From Chloroflexota bacterium (GTDB lineage Bacteria > Chloroflexota > UBA4733): DNA of 22,155 nt. The position numbers and the translations under genes are program-made. The stretch is taken from NCBI GenBank assembly GCA_023381895.1, contig JAMCTA010000080.1:1-22155 (forward strand). Reading direction: 5' to 3'. Positions 9,901 to 17,499 of this stretch are shown here, one piece after another. The notes beneath the pieces were generated by a model that was given only the letters and a program-made list of their open reading frames with translations, made no database searches and was not told where the DNA came from. Within the stretch, counting starts at the first letter, position 1. Each line of letters starts with the position of its first letter.

Positions 9901-10592
9901 TGGAGCGCACCGTGTGGATCGTGGGCGGCGACGGTTGGGCATACGACATCGGCTACGGGGGGCTGGACCACGTGCTGGCCTCCGGGCACGACGTCAATGT
10001 GCTCGTCTTGGACACGGAGGTTTACTCCAATACCGGTGGGCAGATGTCCAAGGCGACACCCCGCGGCGCAATCGCCAAGTTCGCGGCGGGGGGCAAGCGG
10101 CTGCCCAAGAAAGACCTGGGTGCTATGGCGATGATCTATGGGAGTGTCTACGTCGCACAGGTCGCTATGGGGGCCAGCGATGCGCAGACAGTCAAGGCTA
10201 TGGTGGAAGCCCAGTCCTACCGTGGGCCGTCGCTGATCATCGCCTACAGCCACTGCATCGAGCACGGCTACGACTTATCTCAAGGTCTGGAGCAGCAGAG
10301 GCGGGCCGTGGCGACTGGGTACTGGCCGCTGTACCGCTACAACCCTGACCTGGCTCGAGCGGGCAAGAACCCCTTCACTCTGGACTCCAAGCCGCCAAGC
10401 GCGCCATTGGAGGACTACGTCTACAACGAGCAGCGATACCGCATGCTGCTCCAACGCGACGAGGCCGCAGCGAAAGAACTGCTGCGCTTGGCACAGCAAG
10501 ACGTCGCCGAACGCTGGCGCCGATACGAACGGATGGCGGCCCTTTCTACACCCCCGGAGCCGCCGGTTCGCGAGCTTGTGAAGACCCAGTGA
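6996..10592 (+). CDS. nifJ: Pyruvate:ferredoxin (flavodoxin) oxidoreductase, single-chain
   Basis: This enzyme oxidatively decarboxylates pyruvate with CoA to acetyl-CoA and CO2, reducing ferredoxin or flavodoxin. The 1198-residue length fits the homodimeric PFOR type. Domain I holds the pyruvate-binding Thr32 (PITPSSPM), Glu65 (QSEAGA) and Arg115 (AARSLATHA). Two 4Fe-4S motifs are at C699/702/705/709 (CIQCGKCVLVC) and C755/758/761/765. The proximal cluster and TPP domain use C828, C831 (CAGCGE), C856 (NATGCSS) and C1087 (SHCIEHG). The TPP-binding GDGWAYDIGYGG is near 977, with YSNTGGQMSK (N1012) after it. The ATG at 6996 has AAGGGGG about 8 nt upstream. It stands alone, divergent from the haem operon. 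The final ~15 residues are Pro-rich and not conserved. Confidence 0.97.
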   Translation: MGTRRMITIDGNEAAARIAYKTNEVIAIFPITPSSPMGEWADTWATQGERNIWGTVPTVQEMQSEAGAAGAIHGALQTGAMATTFTASQGLLLMIPNMYKIAGELTSTVFHVAARSLATHALSIFGDQSDVMATRATGFALLSSSSVQEVQDGALIAQAAALESRVPFLHFFDGFRTSHEVMKIEALTDDDVRAMIDEELVRAHRARGLSPDHPVLRGSAQNPDVYFQSREAANPYYAACPGIVQQVMNRFGQLTGRQYHLFEYAGAPDAERVIVVMGSGAETTQETVEYLLARDPGLRVGLLKVRLYRPFSPEHFIRALPASVRAIAVLDRTKEPGSAGEPLYLDVVGAVSEALAAGAAPFATFPRIIGGRYGLSSKEFTPAMVKAVFDELGKDRPRQHFTVGIVDDVTHLSLDVDQTFSTESSATVRALFYGLGSDGTVSANKNAIKIIGGETDQWAQGYFVYDSKKSGTLTVSHLRFGSEPIHSPYQISSASFVACHQFLFLERYDVLAAAEEGATFLLNSPFGPDAVWDKLPRRTQQQIIDKRLRFFVVDATSVASAVGLGERINTVMQACFFALSGVLPREDAIAAIKRAIRKSYGKQGETVVQRNFDAVDRSLEGLHEVVVPATVTSDLKPRLPVPAEAPPFVQMVTSKLIAGLGDELPVSAMPVDGTFPTGTARWEKRDLATEIPVWDPEICIQCGKCVLVCPHAAIREKVYEPSRLEGAPSTFKSDAARWREFAGWRYTLQVAPEDCNGCTLCIDACPAIHKVNLRKAIEMAAQAPLRTAERDNFAFFQQLPEVDRTRLHIAQVKDSQLLEPLFEFSGACAGCGETPYLKLLSQLFGERALIANATGCSSIYGGNLPTTPWSTNHAGRGPAWANSLFEDDAEFGLGFRLALDQQRETAEELLVRLADLIGDDLVGALLNADQSTESGLRAQRERVRLLKERLQAMETPDARRLFSVAGVLVERTVWIVGGDGWAYDIGYGGLDHVLASGHDVNVLVLDTEVYSNTGGQMSKATPRGAIAKFAAGGKRLPKKDLGAMAMIYGSVYVAQVAMGASDAQTVKAMVEAQSYRGPSLIIAYSHCIEHGYDLSQGLEQQRRAVATGYWPLYRYNPDLARAGKNPFTLDSKPPSAPLEDYVYNEQRYRMLLQRDEAAAKELLRLAQQDVAERWRRYERMAALSTPPEPPVRELVKTQ

Positions 10593-10659
10593 TGCCTCCC
10601 GATTGAGGCGATCGGGTCTGCAGGGGATAAGATGGGTGCGGGGGGTTTGCCCGGCACGA

Positions 10660-10688
10660 TTGCGCACACGGCTGTCACTGAGTATCCT
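10660..10688 (+). promoter_or_regulatory. Candidate promoter of the Gfo/Idh/MocA gene
   Basis: TTGCGC at 10660-10665 and TATCCT at 10683-10688 are 17 nt apart (3/6 and 4/6 matches to the sigma-70 consensus). The -10 hexamer is the inner end of the left arm of the inverted repeat at 10673-10724, so a protein bound to the repeat would block it. It is a weak match and may be chance. Confidence 0.3.
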
Positions 10689-10724
10689 GCTGGTGGTGAG
10701 AGACTTGGAGGATACTCAGTGACA
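10673..10724 (+). repeat. Perfect 16-bp inverted repeat overlapping the dehydrogenase ribosome-binding site and start
   Basis: TGTCACTGAGTATCCT at 10673-10688 is the exact reverse complement of AGGATACTCAGTGACA at 10709-10724, with a 20-nt spacer. The Shine-Dalgarno GGAGG is at 10707-10711, and the GTG start (10719-10721) lies inside the right arm. As RNA it could form a stable stem that hides the start codon. As DNA the arm centres are 36 bp apart and the left arm overlaps a candidate -10. No T-run follows, so it is not a simple terminator. Confidence 0.9.
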
Positions 10725-11843
10725 ATGCAGACAGAACCAGCAAGGGTGGGAATCATCGGTTGCGGGCAGATCAGTGCAACCTACCTCAAGAACGCCAAGC
10801 TCTTCACGGCATTCGAGGTGGTAGCGGTGGCGGACGCCCGCATCGATGCCGCACGAGCGCGCGCCGAAGAGTTCGCTATACCCCGGGCACTCAGCGTCGA
10901 GGAACTGCTCGCTGACCCTGACGTGGAGATCGTGATCAATCTCACTCCCCATCGGGTACACGCGCAAGTAGGCGCCCAGGTGCTCCAGGCAGGCAAGCAC
11001 CTCTACAGCGAGAAGCCCCTCACCGTCTATCGTCACGACGGGCAACGCCTTCTGCAGCTCGCTCAAGAACACACGGTACGCGTTGCTGGCGCTCCGGACA
11101 CCTTCTTCGGCGGCGCGTGGCAGACTGCTCGCAAGCTCATCGACGAAGGGGTGATCGGCGAGCCTGTCGCTGCCTACGCCAACCTCCACGCGCGCGTCAA
11201 TCCGCGCCAGACAGCACAGCCAGGAAGTTATGTCAGCTTCTACTTGACCGACTTCTTCGAATATGGCGGGAGCTGGGCCTTTGATCGTGGCCCGTACTAC
11301 CTCCACGCGCTCATCAACCTGCTTGGCCCTGTGCACAGAGTGACAGGAAGCGCCCGCATCACCTGGCCGGAGCGGGAACGCGGTGGAAAACTCCTGAAAG
11401 TCAATGCCCCAACTCACGTGGCCGGTCTGCTCGACTTCGCCAACGGCGCCGTTTGCCACTTCCTCATGACTGCGGACGTCTACAACACCGGCCTACCCCA
11501 CATTGAGATCTACGGTAGTGAAGGCTCACTCCGCTGCATCGATCCCAATAACTTCGGAGGACAGCTCTACCTCCGTAAGCCCGACAGCAATGATCTGCAA
11601 CCCGTCGACACGGTGTTTAGCTACAACAGCAACAGCCGCGGTGTGGGAGTGGCCGACCTCGCAGCTGCTATCCACTCAGGTCGCCCCCACCGAGCGAGCG
11701 GGGAGATGGCCTTCCACACCGTCGACATTATCAATGCCCTCCACGAATCGTCTGCCGAGGGACGCCACATCACCCTCACGAGCACCTGCACACGCCCGGC
11801 TCCCCTGCCAATGGGACTGGAGGACTGGACCATCGACCCATAG
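10719..11843 (+). CDS. Gfo/Idh/MocA-family NAD(P)-dependent oxidoreductase
   Basis: The protein is a probable sugar, inositol or sugar-acid dehydrogenase; the substrate cannot be told from sequence. The Rossmann motif VGIIGCGQIS is at residues 10-19 and the family hallmark EKP at 98-100 (SEKPLTV). The second-domain catalytic pair is probably D189 and H196 in AFDRGPYYLHALINLLG. The length of about 374 residues is typical. I chose GTG at 10719 because GGAGG lies 7 nt upstream; ATG at 10725 is also possible at 13 nt. The frame extends further upstream, but those codons show no similarity and cross the inverted repeat. A decayed PhyH-like gene follows after 54 nt, suggesting the two once formed an operon. 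Regulation through the inverted repeat is inferred. Confidence 0.9.
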   Translation: MTMQTEPARVGIIGCGQISATYLKNAKLFTAFEVVAVADARIDAARARAEEFAIPRALSVEELLADPDVEIVINLTPHRVHAQVGAQVLQAGKHLYSEKPLTVYRHDGQRLLQLAQEHTVRVAGAPDTFFGGAWQTARKLIDEGVIGEPVAAYANLHARVNPRQTAQPGSYVSFYLTDFFEYGGSWAFDRGPYYLHALINLLGPVHRVTGSARITWPERERGGKLLKVNAPTHVAGLLDFANGAVCHFLMTADVYNTGLPHIEIYGSEGSLRCIDPNNFGGQLYLRKPDSNDLQPVDTVFSYNSNSRGVGVADLAAAIHSGRPHRASGEMAFHTVDIINALHESSAEGRHITLTSTCTRPAPLPMGLEDWTIDP

Positions 11844-11897
11844 CTTCGCAGCACTGGCGGTGAGCACGACGAGCACCGCAGTTGAAGGAGCCCTCTC

Positions 11898-12146
11898 ATA
11901 GCACACGCAGACGGACAGGCAGCGAGCGCAACATTCCCTGACGGATTCGTCTGAGGCGCAATTTACACGATCCATGGCTCCTACATCAACACGACGGACA
12001 AGAATCGCCGGCTAGTTCGTACCGGCTATCGCGATCCGGACAACCAGCAGCTTGGCGGTCAGAGCTACGGCCGGCCAGGGTTGCTGGTGTATGGGGAGCG
12101 ACCGCGGGCGCAAGGCCAGGTGCCCTTTGGCACGACTGCAGGCTAG
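11898..12146 (+). pseudogene. Remnant of a phytanoyl-CoA dioxygenase (PhyH)-like gene
   Basis: The frame opens with ATA at 11898, 7 nt after a good AAGGAG, so it looks like a former ATG. It reads 18 codons ending PDGFV (compare the family's N-terminal DGFVV), then TGA at 11952. It continues in the same frame as GAIYTIHGSYINTTDKNRR and on to TAG at 12144. IHGS followed by the RR pair matches the distal iron-binding His and 2-oxoglutarate-binding Arg region of PhyH dioxygenases, and GYRDPDNQQ fits the tail. The middle of the protein, including the HxD iron ligands, is missing, so it cannot be active. Members of this family often neighbour Gfo/Idh/MocA genes. This remnant occupies most of the otherwise empty 11844-12211 gap. 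Confidence 0.68.
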
Positions 12147-12211
12147 ACACGGCACCCAGACGGGGGCATGCAGACTGATCCACCATCTCACTCACGAATG
12201 TCTCCAACTCC

Positions 12212-14647
12212 CTAGCGATGCCAGATCCAGTCGCGAATCTCGGGCACGTCTTCGAGGTGCTGCGTGGCATACGCGATGGCCTCATCAATGTGCCGTTGGA
12301 GCTCGGCGATGAGTGCATGCGCGCGTGGGCGCACTCGTGGTGAACGGCGCAGTGCTTCCATAGCCAGGTGATAGCGGCTCATCTCGTTGAGCACCACCAT
12401 CGTGAACGGCGTGGTCGTCGTCCCCTGCTCAGTGAAGCCGCGCACGTGGAAGCGATCCGGGTGAGGACGTCCATGGATGACCTCGTGAATGGCACGCTGA
12501 TAGCCGTGGAAGGCGAACACGACCGGCTCGTCCTCAGTGAAGAGGTCGATGAAGGCAGCCTCGCGCATGCCGTGCGGGTGAAACTCTCGCGGGAACAGCC
12601 CCATGAGGTCGACGACGTTCACCACCCGTACCTTCAGTTCAGGGATGTGCTGCTGCAGCCACTCCGCTGCCGCTAGCACCTCCATGGTTGGGATATCGCC
12701 TGCAGCCGCCAGCACGACATCAGGCTCGTAGCCCTCATCATTGCTCGCCCACTGCCACACCGATGCGCCTCGTGTACAGTGCGCAATCGCCTCATCCATC
12801 GTGAGGTACTGTAGCTGTGGCTGTTTGTCAATGACGATGAGATTCACGTAGTTTTTGCTCCGGAAGCAGTGGTCCGCCACCGAGAGCAAGCAGTTCGCAT
12901 CTGGCGGAAGATAGATTCGGGCGACTGTGCCACGCTTCGTAAGGAGTACATCGATCAGCCCGGGGCCTTGATGGCTGAAGCCATTGTGATCATTTCGCCA
13001 GCACGTCGAGGTAAGGAGAACGTTGAGCGATGGGATGGGCGCACGCCACGGCAGCTTGATCCCCTCTTCGAGCCACTTCGTGTGCTGCACGAGCATAGAC
13101 GCCGACACCATGGCAAACGCCTCATAGGTGGCGAACAACCCGTGCCGGCCGGTGAGCGTGTACCCCTCGAGCCAGCCCTCACACAGGTGCTCGCTGAGCA
13201 CCTCCATCACCCGGCCTGCAGGAGAAACACGATCATCCACATCCACCAGCGGCCCCACGAAGCAGCGCTGCTCCACCTCGAAGACGGCGCCGAGACGGTT
13301 GGAGTTCGTTTCATCCGGACAGAAGAGACGGAAGTTCGCTTCGTTTGTCGAGTGCACAAACAGATCGCGGAGCAGCAACCCGAGCTGCCGCGTCGATTCG
13401 TGGCGCTCGAAAGCAGGCGCTTTGACCGGCAGGGCATAGCGCCGAAAGTCGGGAAGGTCCAGAGGAACGGTGAGCTTGCCGCCATTGGCGTGCGGATTGG
13501 CGCCCATTCTCCGCTCACCAGTCGGCGCAAGCACAGCCAGGGCTGGCGCCAGCTTGCCGCTCTCGTCGAAGAGCGTCTCCGGACTGTAAGAGCGCAGCCA
13601 CTGCTCGAGCGCGGCTAGTTGCTCGCGATCCGTGCGGACTCGGGCGAGGGGCACCTGGTGCGCCCTGAAGGTCCCCTCCATAGGTGCCCCATCGACTTCG
13701 ACGGGACCAGTCCATCCTTTCGGTGTGCGCAGCACGATGCACGGCCACTGCGGCCGGGACGTCACTCCTCTCGCCCGCGCTTCGTGCTGGATGTTGCCGA
13801 TGCGATCGAAGCAGTGGTCGAGCGTGGCAGCCAGTGTCTGATGAATGGTCGCTGGGTCATCACCTTCTACAAAGTGCACTTCGTAGCCTTGCCCCTCTAA
13901 GAAGGCGCGCACCTCGACATCTGGGGAGCGCGCCAGCACTGTGGGGCCACCGATCTTGTAGCCATTGAGATGGAGCACGGGGAGCACCGCACCATCACGC
14001 GCTGGGTTCAAGAAGCTCGTGCCCTTCCAGGAGCCGGCCAGTGGACCAGTCTCCGCCTCCCCATCACCCACCACCGCGACGACTACCAGGTCTGGATTGT
14101 CAAAGGCCGCACCCAAGGCGTGCATCAGCACGTAGCCCAGCTCGCCCCCTTCGTGAATGGAGCCCGGCGTCGTCACGCTGACGTGGCTCGGGATGCCTCC
14201 CGGAGTCGAGAACTGCCGGAAGAGACGGTGCATGCCCTCGACGCTGGTCGATATCTCCGGGTAGATCTCGGAGTACGTACCTTCGAGATAGACGTTTGCA
14301 ACGAGCGCGGGCCCGCCGTGCCCCGGCCCGGCGAGGAAGATGGCATCGAGGTCTCGCGCACAGATGATCCGGTTGAGATGCACGTACAGCAGGCTGAGCC
14401 CGGGAGACGTGCCCCAGTGCCCGAGGAGACGGGGCTTGATGTGCTCCGGCTTCAGCGGCTCGCGGAGCAGTGGATTATCCTGCAGATAGATCTGCCCGAC
14501 CGTGAGGTAGTTTGCGGCCTGCCAATAGCGATGCATCCGGTCGAGGACGTCGGGAGAAAGCGGCCCCGCCGGAGCAGCCGTCTGGGTATTCTGCGGCGCC
14601 TCACTGACGGACACTGCACTCGAAATCTGGGGATCAAAACGATACAT
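12212..14647 (-). CDS. xfp: Xylulose-5-phosphate/fructose-6-phosphate phosphoketolase
   Basis: This TPP enzyme splits xylulose-5-P (and often fructose-6-P) with phosphate to acetyl phosphate plus glyceraldehyde-3-P (or erythrose-4-P). The 811-residue length is standard. Diagnostic motifs in order are GHWGTSPGL (76-84), GPGHGGPA (107-114), [10 protein letters not shown] (163-172), the TPP/Mg motif [14 protein letters not shown] (194-207) and [10 protein letters not shown] (227-236). The transketolase-like C-terminal half has [10 protein letters not shown] and [10 protein letters not shown]. The ATG at 14647 has GAGGAG at normal spacing. It is a single gene with its own upstream region and no partner kinase or acetate kinase in view. 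Whether it uses fructose-6-P as well cannot be decided by eye. Confidence 0.96.
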   Translation of the reverse strand: MYRFDPQISSAVSVSEAPQNTQTAAPAGPLSPDVLDRMHRYWQAANYLTVGQIYLQDNPLLREPLKPEHIKPRLLGHWGTSPGLSLLYVHLNRIICARDLDAIFLAGPGHGGPALVANVYLEGTYSEIYPEISTSVEGMHRLFRQFSTPGGIPSHVSVTTPGSIHEGGELGYVLMHALGAAFDNPDLVVVAVVGDGEAETGPLAGSWKGTSFLNPARDGAVLPVLHLNGYKIGGPTVLARSPDVEVRAFLEGQGYEVHFVEGDDPATIHQTLAATLDHCFDRIGNIQHEARARGVTSRPQWPCIVLRTPKGWTGPVEVDGAPMEGTFRAHQVPLARVRTDREQLAALEQWLRSYSPETLFDESGKLAPALAVLAPTGERRMGANPHANGGKLTVPLDLPDFRRYALPVKAPAFERHESTRQLGLLLRDLFVHSTNEANFRLFCPDETNSNRLGAVFEVEQRCFVGPLVDVDDRVSPAGRVMEVLSEHLCEGWLEGYTLTGRHGLFATYEAFAMVSASMLVQHTKWLEEGIKLPWRAPIPSLNVLLTSTCWRNDHNGFSHQGPGLIDVLLTKRGTVARIYLPPDANCLLSVADHCFRSKNYVNLIVIDKQPQLQYLTMDEAIAHCTRGASVWQWASNDEGYEPDVVLAAAGDIPTMEVLAAAEWLQQHIPELKVRVVNVVDLMGLFPREFHPHGMREAAFIDLFTEDEPVVFAFHGYQRAIHEVIHGRPHPDRFHVRGFTEQGTTTTPFTMVVLNEMSRYHLAMEALRRSPRVRPRAHALIAELQRHIDEAIAYATQHLEDVPEIRDWIWHR

Positions 14648-14684
14648 GCGTTGCTCCTCGCGGTGTCACAAAGCACTCCCGCTA

Positions 14685-14699
14685 GCTGGCAGTGCCAGC
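14685..14699 (-). promoter_or_regulatory. xfp: Palindrome in the xfp leader, candidate operator
   Basis: GCTGGCA and TGCCAGC flank a single central base, giving a 7-1-7 palindrome 38 nt before the xfp ATG. It lies between the candidate promoter and the Shine-Dalgarno, a usual place for a repressor site. No regulator gene is nearby, so the binding protein is unknown. Confidence 0.35.
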
Positions 14700-14721
14700 A
14701 CAGCCTGTCACTATCCTATCC

Positions 14722-14750
14722 TGGCTACTTCTGGTTAACACCGCTGTCAA
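14722..14750 (-). promoter_or_regulatory. xfp: Candidate xfp promoter
   Basis: On the minus strand a perfect TTGACA (14750-14745) is followed after 17 nt by TAGCCA (14727-14722), a poor -10. GATAGGATAG lies a few bases further on and might serve instead at unusual spacing. The rest of the 14648-14926 gap holds no recognisable gene or clear terminator. Confidence 0.3.
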
Positions 14751-14926
14751 TAGGAGTTGCAGCGCACCACTACTCCGACCAGACGCCGGTAGCTCATCAG
14801 GGCGTCGCATCATCGAGCGTCTATGACCGTCCTGCCACGGAGTGCTGTCATGTTCCCCAACTACCTGATTGCAGAGCGGTGCTTCTGGAGTAGGGGATCT
14901 GGACGGGTTAGAGACGGTCGAGAATC

Positions 14927-16375
14927 TTACGAGAACCAGCCGTCTTTCTGGAGCTGGGCGTTCACCCGTTCCGTCACCTGATCCAGCGCCGCCTTGGGTG
15001 TCACCCTGCCATACATGGCATTGCTCGTGGCCGTCGCGAGGTCGTTCCAGAGCATGTTGCCTTCAGGGATCGGCGGCCGGTTGTGCGCGACCGGCAGTAG
15101 CTGGGCAAAGACCTTGTATTTCCCCTGGTGGAAGAATGGGTCTTGCAGCGGCTTCACTTTAGTCGGGAACTTGGTTTCCGCCTTGCAGAACTTGGCTAGT
15201 TCCGCATCGCTCGTGAGAAACGACGCGAGGGTGAAACCATCCGTCACATGTTTCGCACCCTTGGGAAGGGTCCAGGAAAAGCCCCCCGCCCAGGCGGTGG
15301 GAGGAACATTGGCGGGGTGGGGGAACGGTTCCACACCGTAGTTCAGGTGAGGGGCATAGCGCTCGATCTCGGAGATCTCGTAGCTGCCGATGGCGTCCAT
15401 CGCAACCAGCCCGGCGATGAAGGGGGACTGGGCGCCCTGGCCGAAAGCCGACTGGAAGCTCACCATCTCCTCTTCACCGTACTTCTTGGCATAGCCGGTC
15501 ATCCAGGTCAAGGCATCGACGATCTTCGGATCGTTGGCCGTCACGTGCTTGGTCTGCTTGTCGTAGAAGTGGCCACCCCACGCCCAGCCCCAACTGTAGA
15601 GCCATCCCTGGTCTTGAGTAGGGATGAAGCCCAGTCGCTTATACCCGGTGCTGGACTTGACGGAGAGCTTGGCGGCAGCAGCATCCAGCTCCTCCGGCGT
15701 CGTCGGCGGCTTGATCTTGGCCTGATCGAGCAAGGTCTTGTTGTAGTAAAAGGCCATATCGGCGGTGTCGATGGGCAGCGCATAGAGCTTCCCATCCAGG
15801 GTTGCCTCCGCCCAAGCGAAGGGCAGGTACTGGTCTTGGGTAATCTTGGCCTTCGCTGCCATGGAGCTGAGGTCGTTGAGAGCGCCGCGAAAGGCGAAGG
15901 ATACCACGATGAAGCGGTCGAACTGCGCGACGTCAGGCGGATCACCGCCGGCGATCGCTGTGATCAGCTTTTCGTTCTCCTGGCTGCCTGAACTTATCGG
16001 GACGTATTCTGCCGTCACTTTGTACTCGGGATACCGTGCTGCGAAATCGTCAAGCAGCACTACGAACGCGCTGTAGTACTGCTGCGTATAGTCATGCCAG
16101 AGGAGAATGGGCTTCGTTCCAGCGCCCTTGGCGATCGTGACTGGTGTTGGCAACGGGGTGGGGGTCGGTTTGCCCGGCAGGGGCGTTGGGGTGGCTGCCA
16201 GAGCGGCTGCCGAGTTCGTAGCGGGGTGCTGGGATGCCGTTGCTGTCGCAGCACTCGTCCCTCCACCGCAAGCGACCAGAAGCGTCGCACCGCCGGCCAT
16301 CGCCATACCCGTGACCATGAGCCGCAGCAGCTGCCGGCGCGTCGATCGGCTTATGATTGAGTCGATGCATTCCAC
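14927..16375 (-). CDS. Sugar ABC transporter substrate-binding lipoprotein (family 1), second copy
   Basis: The predicted protein has 482 residues. The N-terminus has a twin-arginine-like STRRQLLRL, a hydrophobic stretch, and the lipobox LVAC with lipidated C36. A Thr/Pro linker (ATPTPLPGKPTPTPLPTP) tethers the binding domain. Family-1 solute-binding features include SSGSQENEKLITAIAGG, PPDVAQFDRF, LDGKLYALPIDT and a YYNKTLLDQAKIKPPTTPEEL block. It captures a sugar or oligosaccharide and delivers it to the MalF/MalG permeases encoded just upstream. It is very similar to the other binding protein in this locus; the differences cluster at likely pocket positions (for example TADMAFYY and AIGSYEISEIERYAPHLN). 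The GTG at 16375 has GAGGAAG at good spacing. A candidate promoter of its own lies in the 208-nt gap. The substrate is unknown. Confidence 0.93.
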   Translation of the reverse strand: MECIDSIISRSTRRQLLRLMVTGMAMAGGATLLVACGGGTSAATATASQHPATNSAAALAATPTPLPGKPTPTPLPTPVTIAKGAGTKPILLWHDYTQQYYSAFVVLLDDFAARYPEYKVTAEYVPISSGSQENEKLITAIAGGDPPDVAQFDRFIVVSFAFRGALNDLSSMAAKAKITQDQYLPFAWAEATLDGKLYALPIDTADMAFYYNKTLLDQAKIKPPTTPEELDAAAAKLSVKSSTGYKRLGFIPTQDQGWLYSWGWAWGGHFYDKQTKHVTANDPKIVDALTWMTGYAKKYGEEEMVSFQSAFGQGAQSPFIAGLVAMDAIGSYEISEIERYAPHLNYGVEPFPHPANVPPTAWAGGFSWTLPKGAKHVTDGFTLASFLTSDAELAKFCKAETKFPTKVKPLQDPFFHQGKYKVFAQLLPVAHNRPPIPEGNMLWNDLATATSNAMYGRVTPKAALDQVTERVNAQLQKDGWFS

Positions 16376-16450
16376 GGATACTTCCTCACTACTAAACTAC
16401 TAACGTGACACCGCGAGGGCGTTCTGCACGGCCAGCGGACCTATAAATTC

Positions 16451-16479
16451 ATCCTATAAAGCCCAACGTAGAGCGTCAA
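16451..16479 (-). promoter_or_regulatory. Candidate internal promoter for the second binding-protein gene
   Basis: TTGACG (16479-16474) and TAGGAT (16456-16451) are 17 nt apart on the minus strand, matching sigma-70 at 5/6 and 4/6. It lies in the 208-nt gap after the MalG gene and about 75 nt before the GTG start. The plus-strand direct repeat CCTATAAA (16440-16447 and 16453-16460) overlaps the -10 region, and a 6-bp inverted repeat TCAAGG/CCTTGA (16476-16496) overlaps the -35; either could bind a regulator. Confidence 0.5.
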
Positions 16480-16583
16480 GGAAGCCTGCGCCTTGATGAT
16501 TCCCTCCGAGGAAGGCGTCGTGGGTGGCAAAGGCAAGGGTAGCTGCCGGGTCATGCTCGCCGGCCGTGCCAGATACGCTGCCT

Positions 16584-17459
16584 TTATCCCTTAATCCCGG
16601 TCAGGGCGATACCCTGGATAAAGGTGCGCTGGGTAAAGAAGAAGAGCACGATGATCGGGAGAGTCAGCAGAGTTGAGGCTGCCATGAGCTGCCCCCACTC
16701 GGTACCGTACTGAGTATTGTACTGCTGGAGACCAAGCGAGATCGTATAGGTCGATTGGTCGGTAAGGTAGATCAGCGGACCCAAGAAGTCGTTCCAGGCC
16801 CCCTGGAACTGGAACAAGCCTACAGTGAACAAAGCAGGCTTGATGGCCGGAAGAATGAGCGTCCAGAAGATGCGCAGCTCCCCCGCTCCGTCGATGCGGG
16901 CCGCTTCTGATATCTCCATCGGTATCGTCATCATAAACTGCCGCAGCAAGAAGATGAAAATCGCTGACCCAAAAAAGTGCGGCACGATCAAGGGAAGAAA
17001 CGTGCCAACCCAGCCGAGGGTGCGGAAGACGATGAACAGCGGCACCAAGGTAACCTGATAGGGCAAGAGCAGCGTCGCAATGGTGAGGACGAACAGGACG
17101 TCCCGGCCTCTCCAGCGGATCCTGGCTAACCCATAGGCTACCAACGAGCAGGAAATGACGTCGCCTAGGACGCTAAAACCGCAGTAGATCAAGGAGTTCT
17201 TGAGATAGAGAAAGAACGGAATCGTCGTCAAAGCCAGTCGATACTGATTGATAGTCAAGGGGCTGGGTATCCAAATTGGGGGGAACTTGAAAATCTGCGG
17301 ATCGGTCTTGAAGGAGGTGGAGAGCAGCCACAAAAAGGGAACGGTGAACAGCAGGCCCAAGATAATCAGTATCAGGTGAGCGATAATGCGCCGGATGCTC
17401 TTGCCAACGCTGCGGGAACGTATCCGTGTTGAACCAATAGTTGCGGCTGGCGTAGCCAC
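16584..17459 (-). CDS. Sugar ABC transporter inner-membrane permease, MalG type
   Basis: This 291-residue integral membrane protein is the second half of the importer channel. Six hydrophobic spans are visible, the first at about 26-47. The cytoplasmic EAA loop that docks on the ATPase is at about 183-210 (EISEAARIDGAGELRIFWTLILPAIKPAL), with the typical carbohydrate-uptake CUT1 pattern. The C-terminus ends TFIQGIALTGIKG, the usual MalG-type ending. The GTG at 17459 has AGGAG 6 nt upstream. It follows the MalF-type gene by 40 nt. No ATPase gene is adjacent, so it probably shares a MalK/MsmK-type subunit encoded elsewhere. The substrate cannot be assigned. Confidence 0.95.
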   Translation of the reverse strand: MATPAATIGSTRIRSRSVGKSIRRIIAHLILIILGLLFTVPFLWLLSTSFKTDPQIFKFPPIWIPSPLTINQYRLALTTIPFFLYLKNSLIYCGFSVLGDVISCSLVAYGLARIRWRGRDVLFVLTIATLLLPYQVTLVPLFIVFRTLGWVGTFLPLIVPHFFGSAIFIFLLRQFMMTIPMEISEAARIDGAGELRIFWTLILPAIKPALFTVGLFQFQGAWNDFLGPLIYLTDQSTYTISLGLQQYNTQYGTEWGQLMAASTLLTLPIIVLFFFTQRTFIQGIALTGIKG

Positions 17460-17499
17460 CCCGTACTCCTATGCTCTTAGCTCTGTTGCCGTAGCTGTG

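Noticed and set aside
10598..10616. CCCGAT/ATCGGG stem just after the PFOR stop as a terminator
   Set aside because: It has only six base pairs and no T-run after it; too weak to call.
11857..11879. GCGGTG/CACCGC stem after the dehydrogenase gene as a terminator
   Set aside because: It is a short stem with an 11-nt loop and no T-run. A PhyH-like remnant with its own ribosome-binding site follows, so termination here is unlikely to have been the original arrangement.
14782..14806. CTGATGAG on the minus strand between GACGCC/GGCGTC arms, resembling a hammerhead ribozyme core
   Set aside because: The required GAAA box and the second and third helices around a cleavage triplet are absent.
13970..14893. 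Long open frame of about 300 codons on the plus strand opposite the 5' half of xfp
   Set aside because: It is antisense to a clearly recognised gene, has no Shine-Dalgarno or family motif, and is explained by GC-rich codon use in xfp. Similar frames opposite the binding-protein and PFOR genes were rejected for the same reason.
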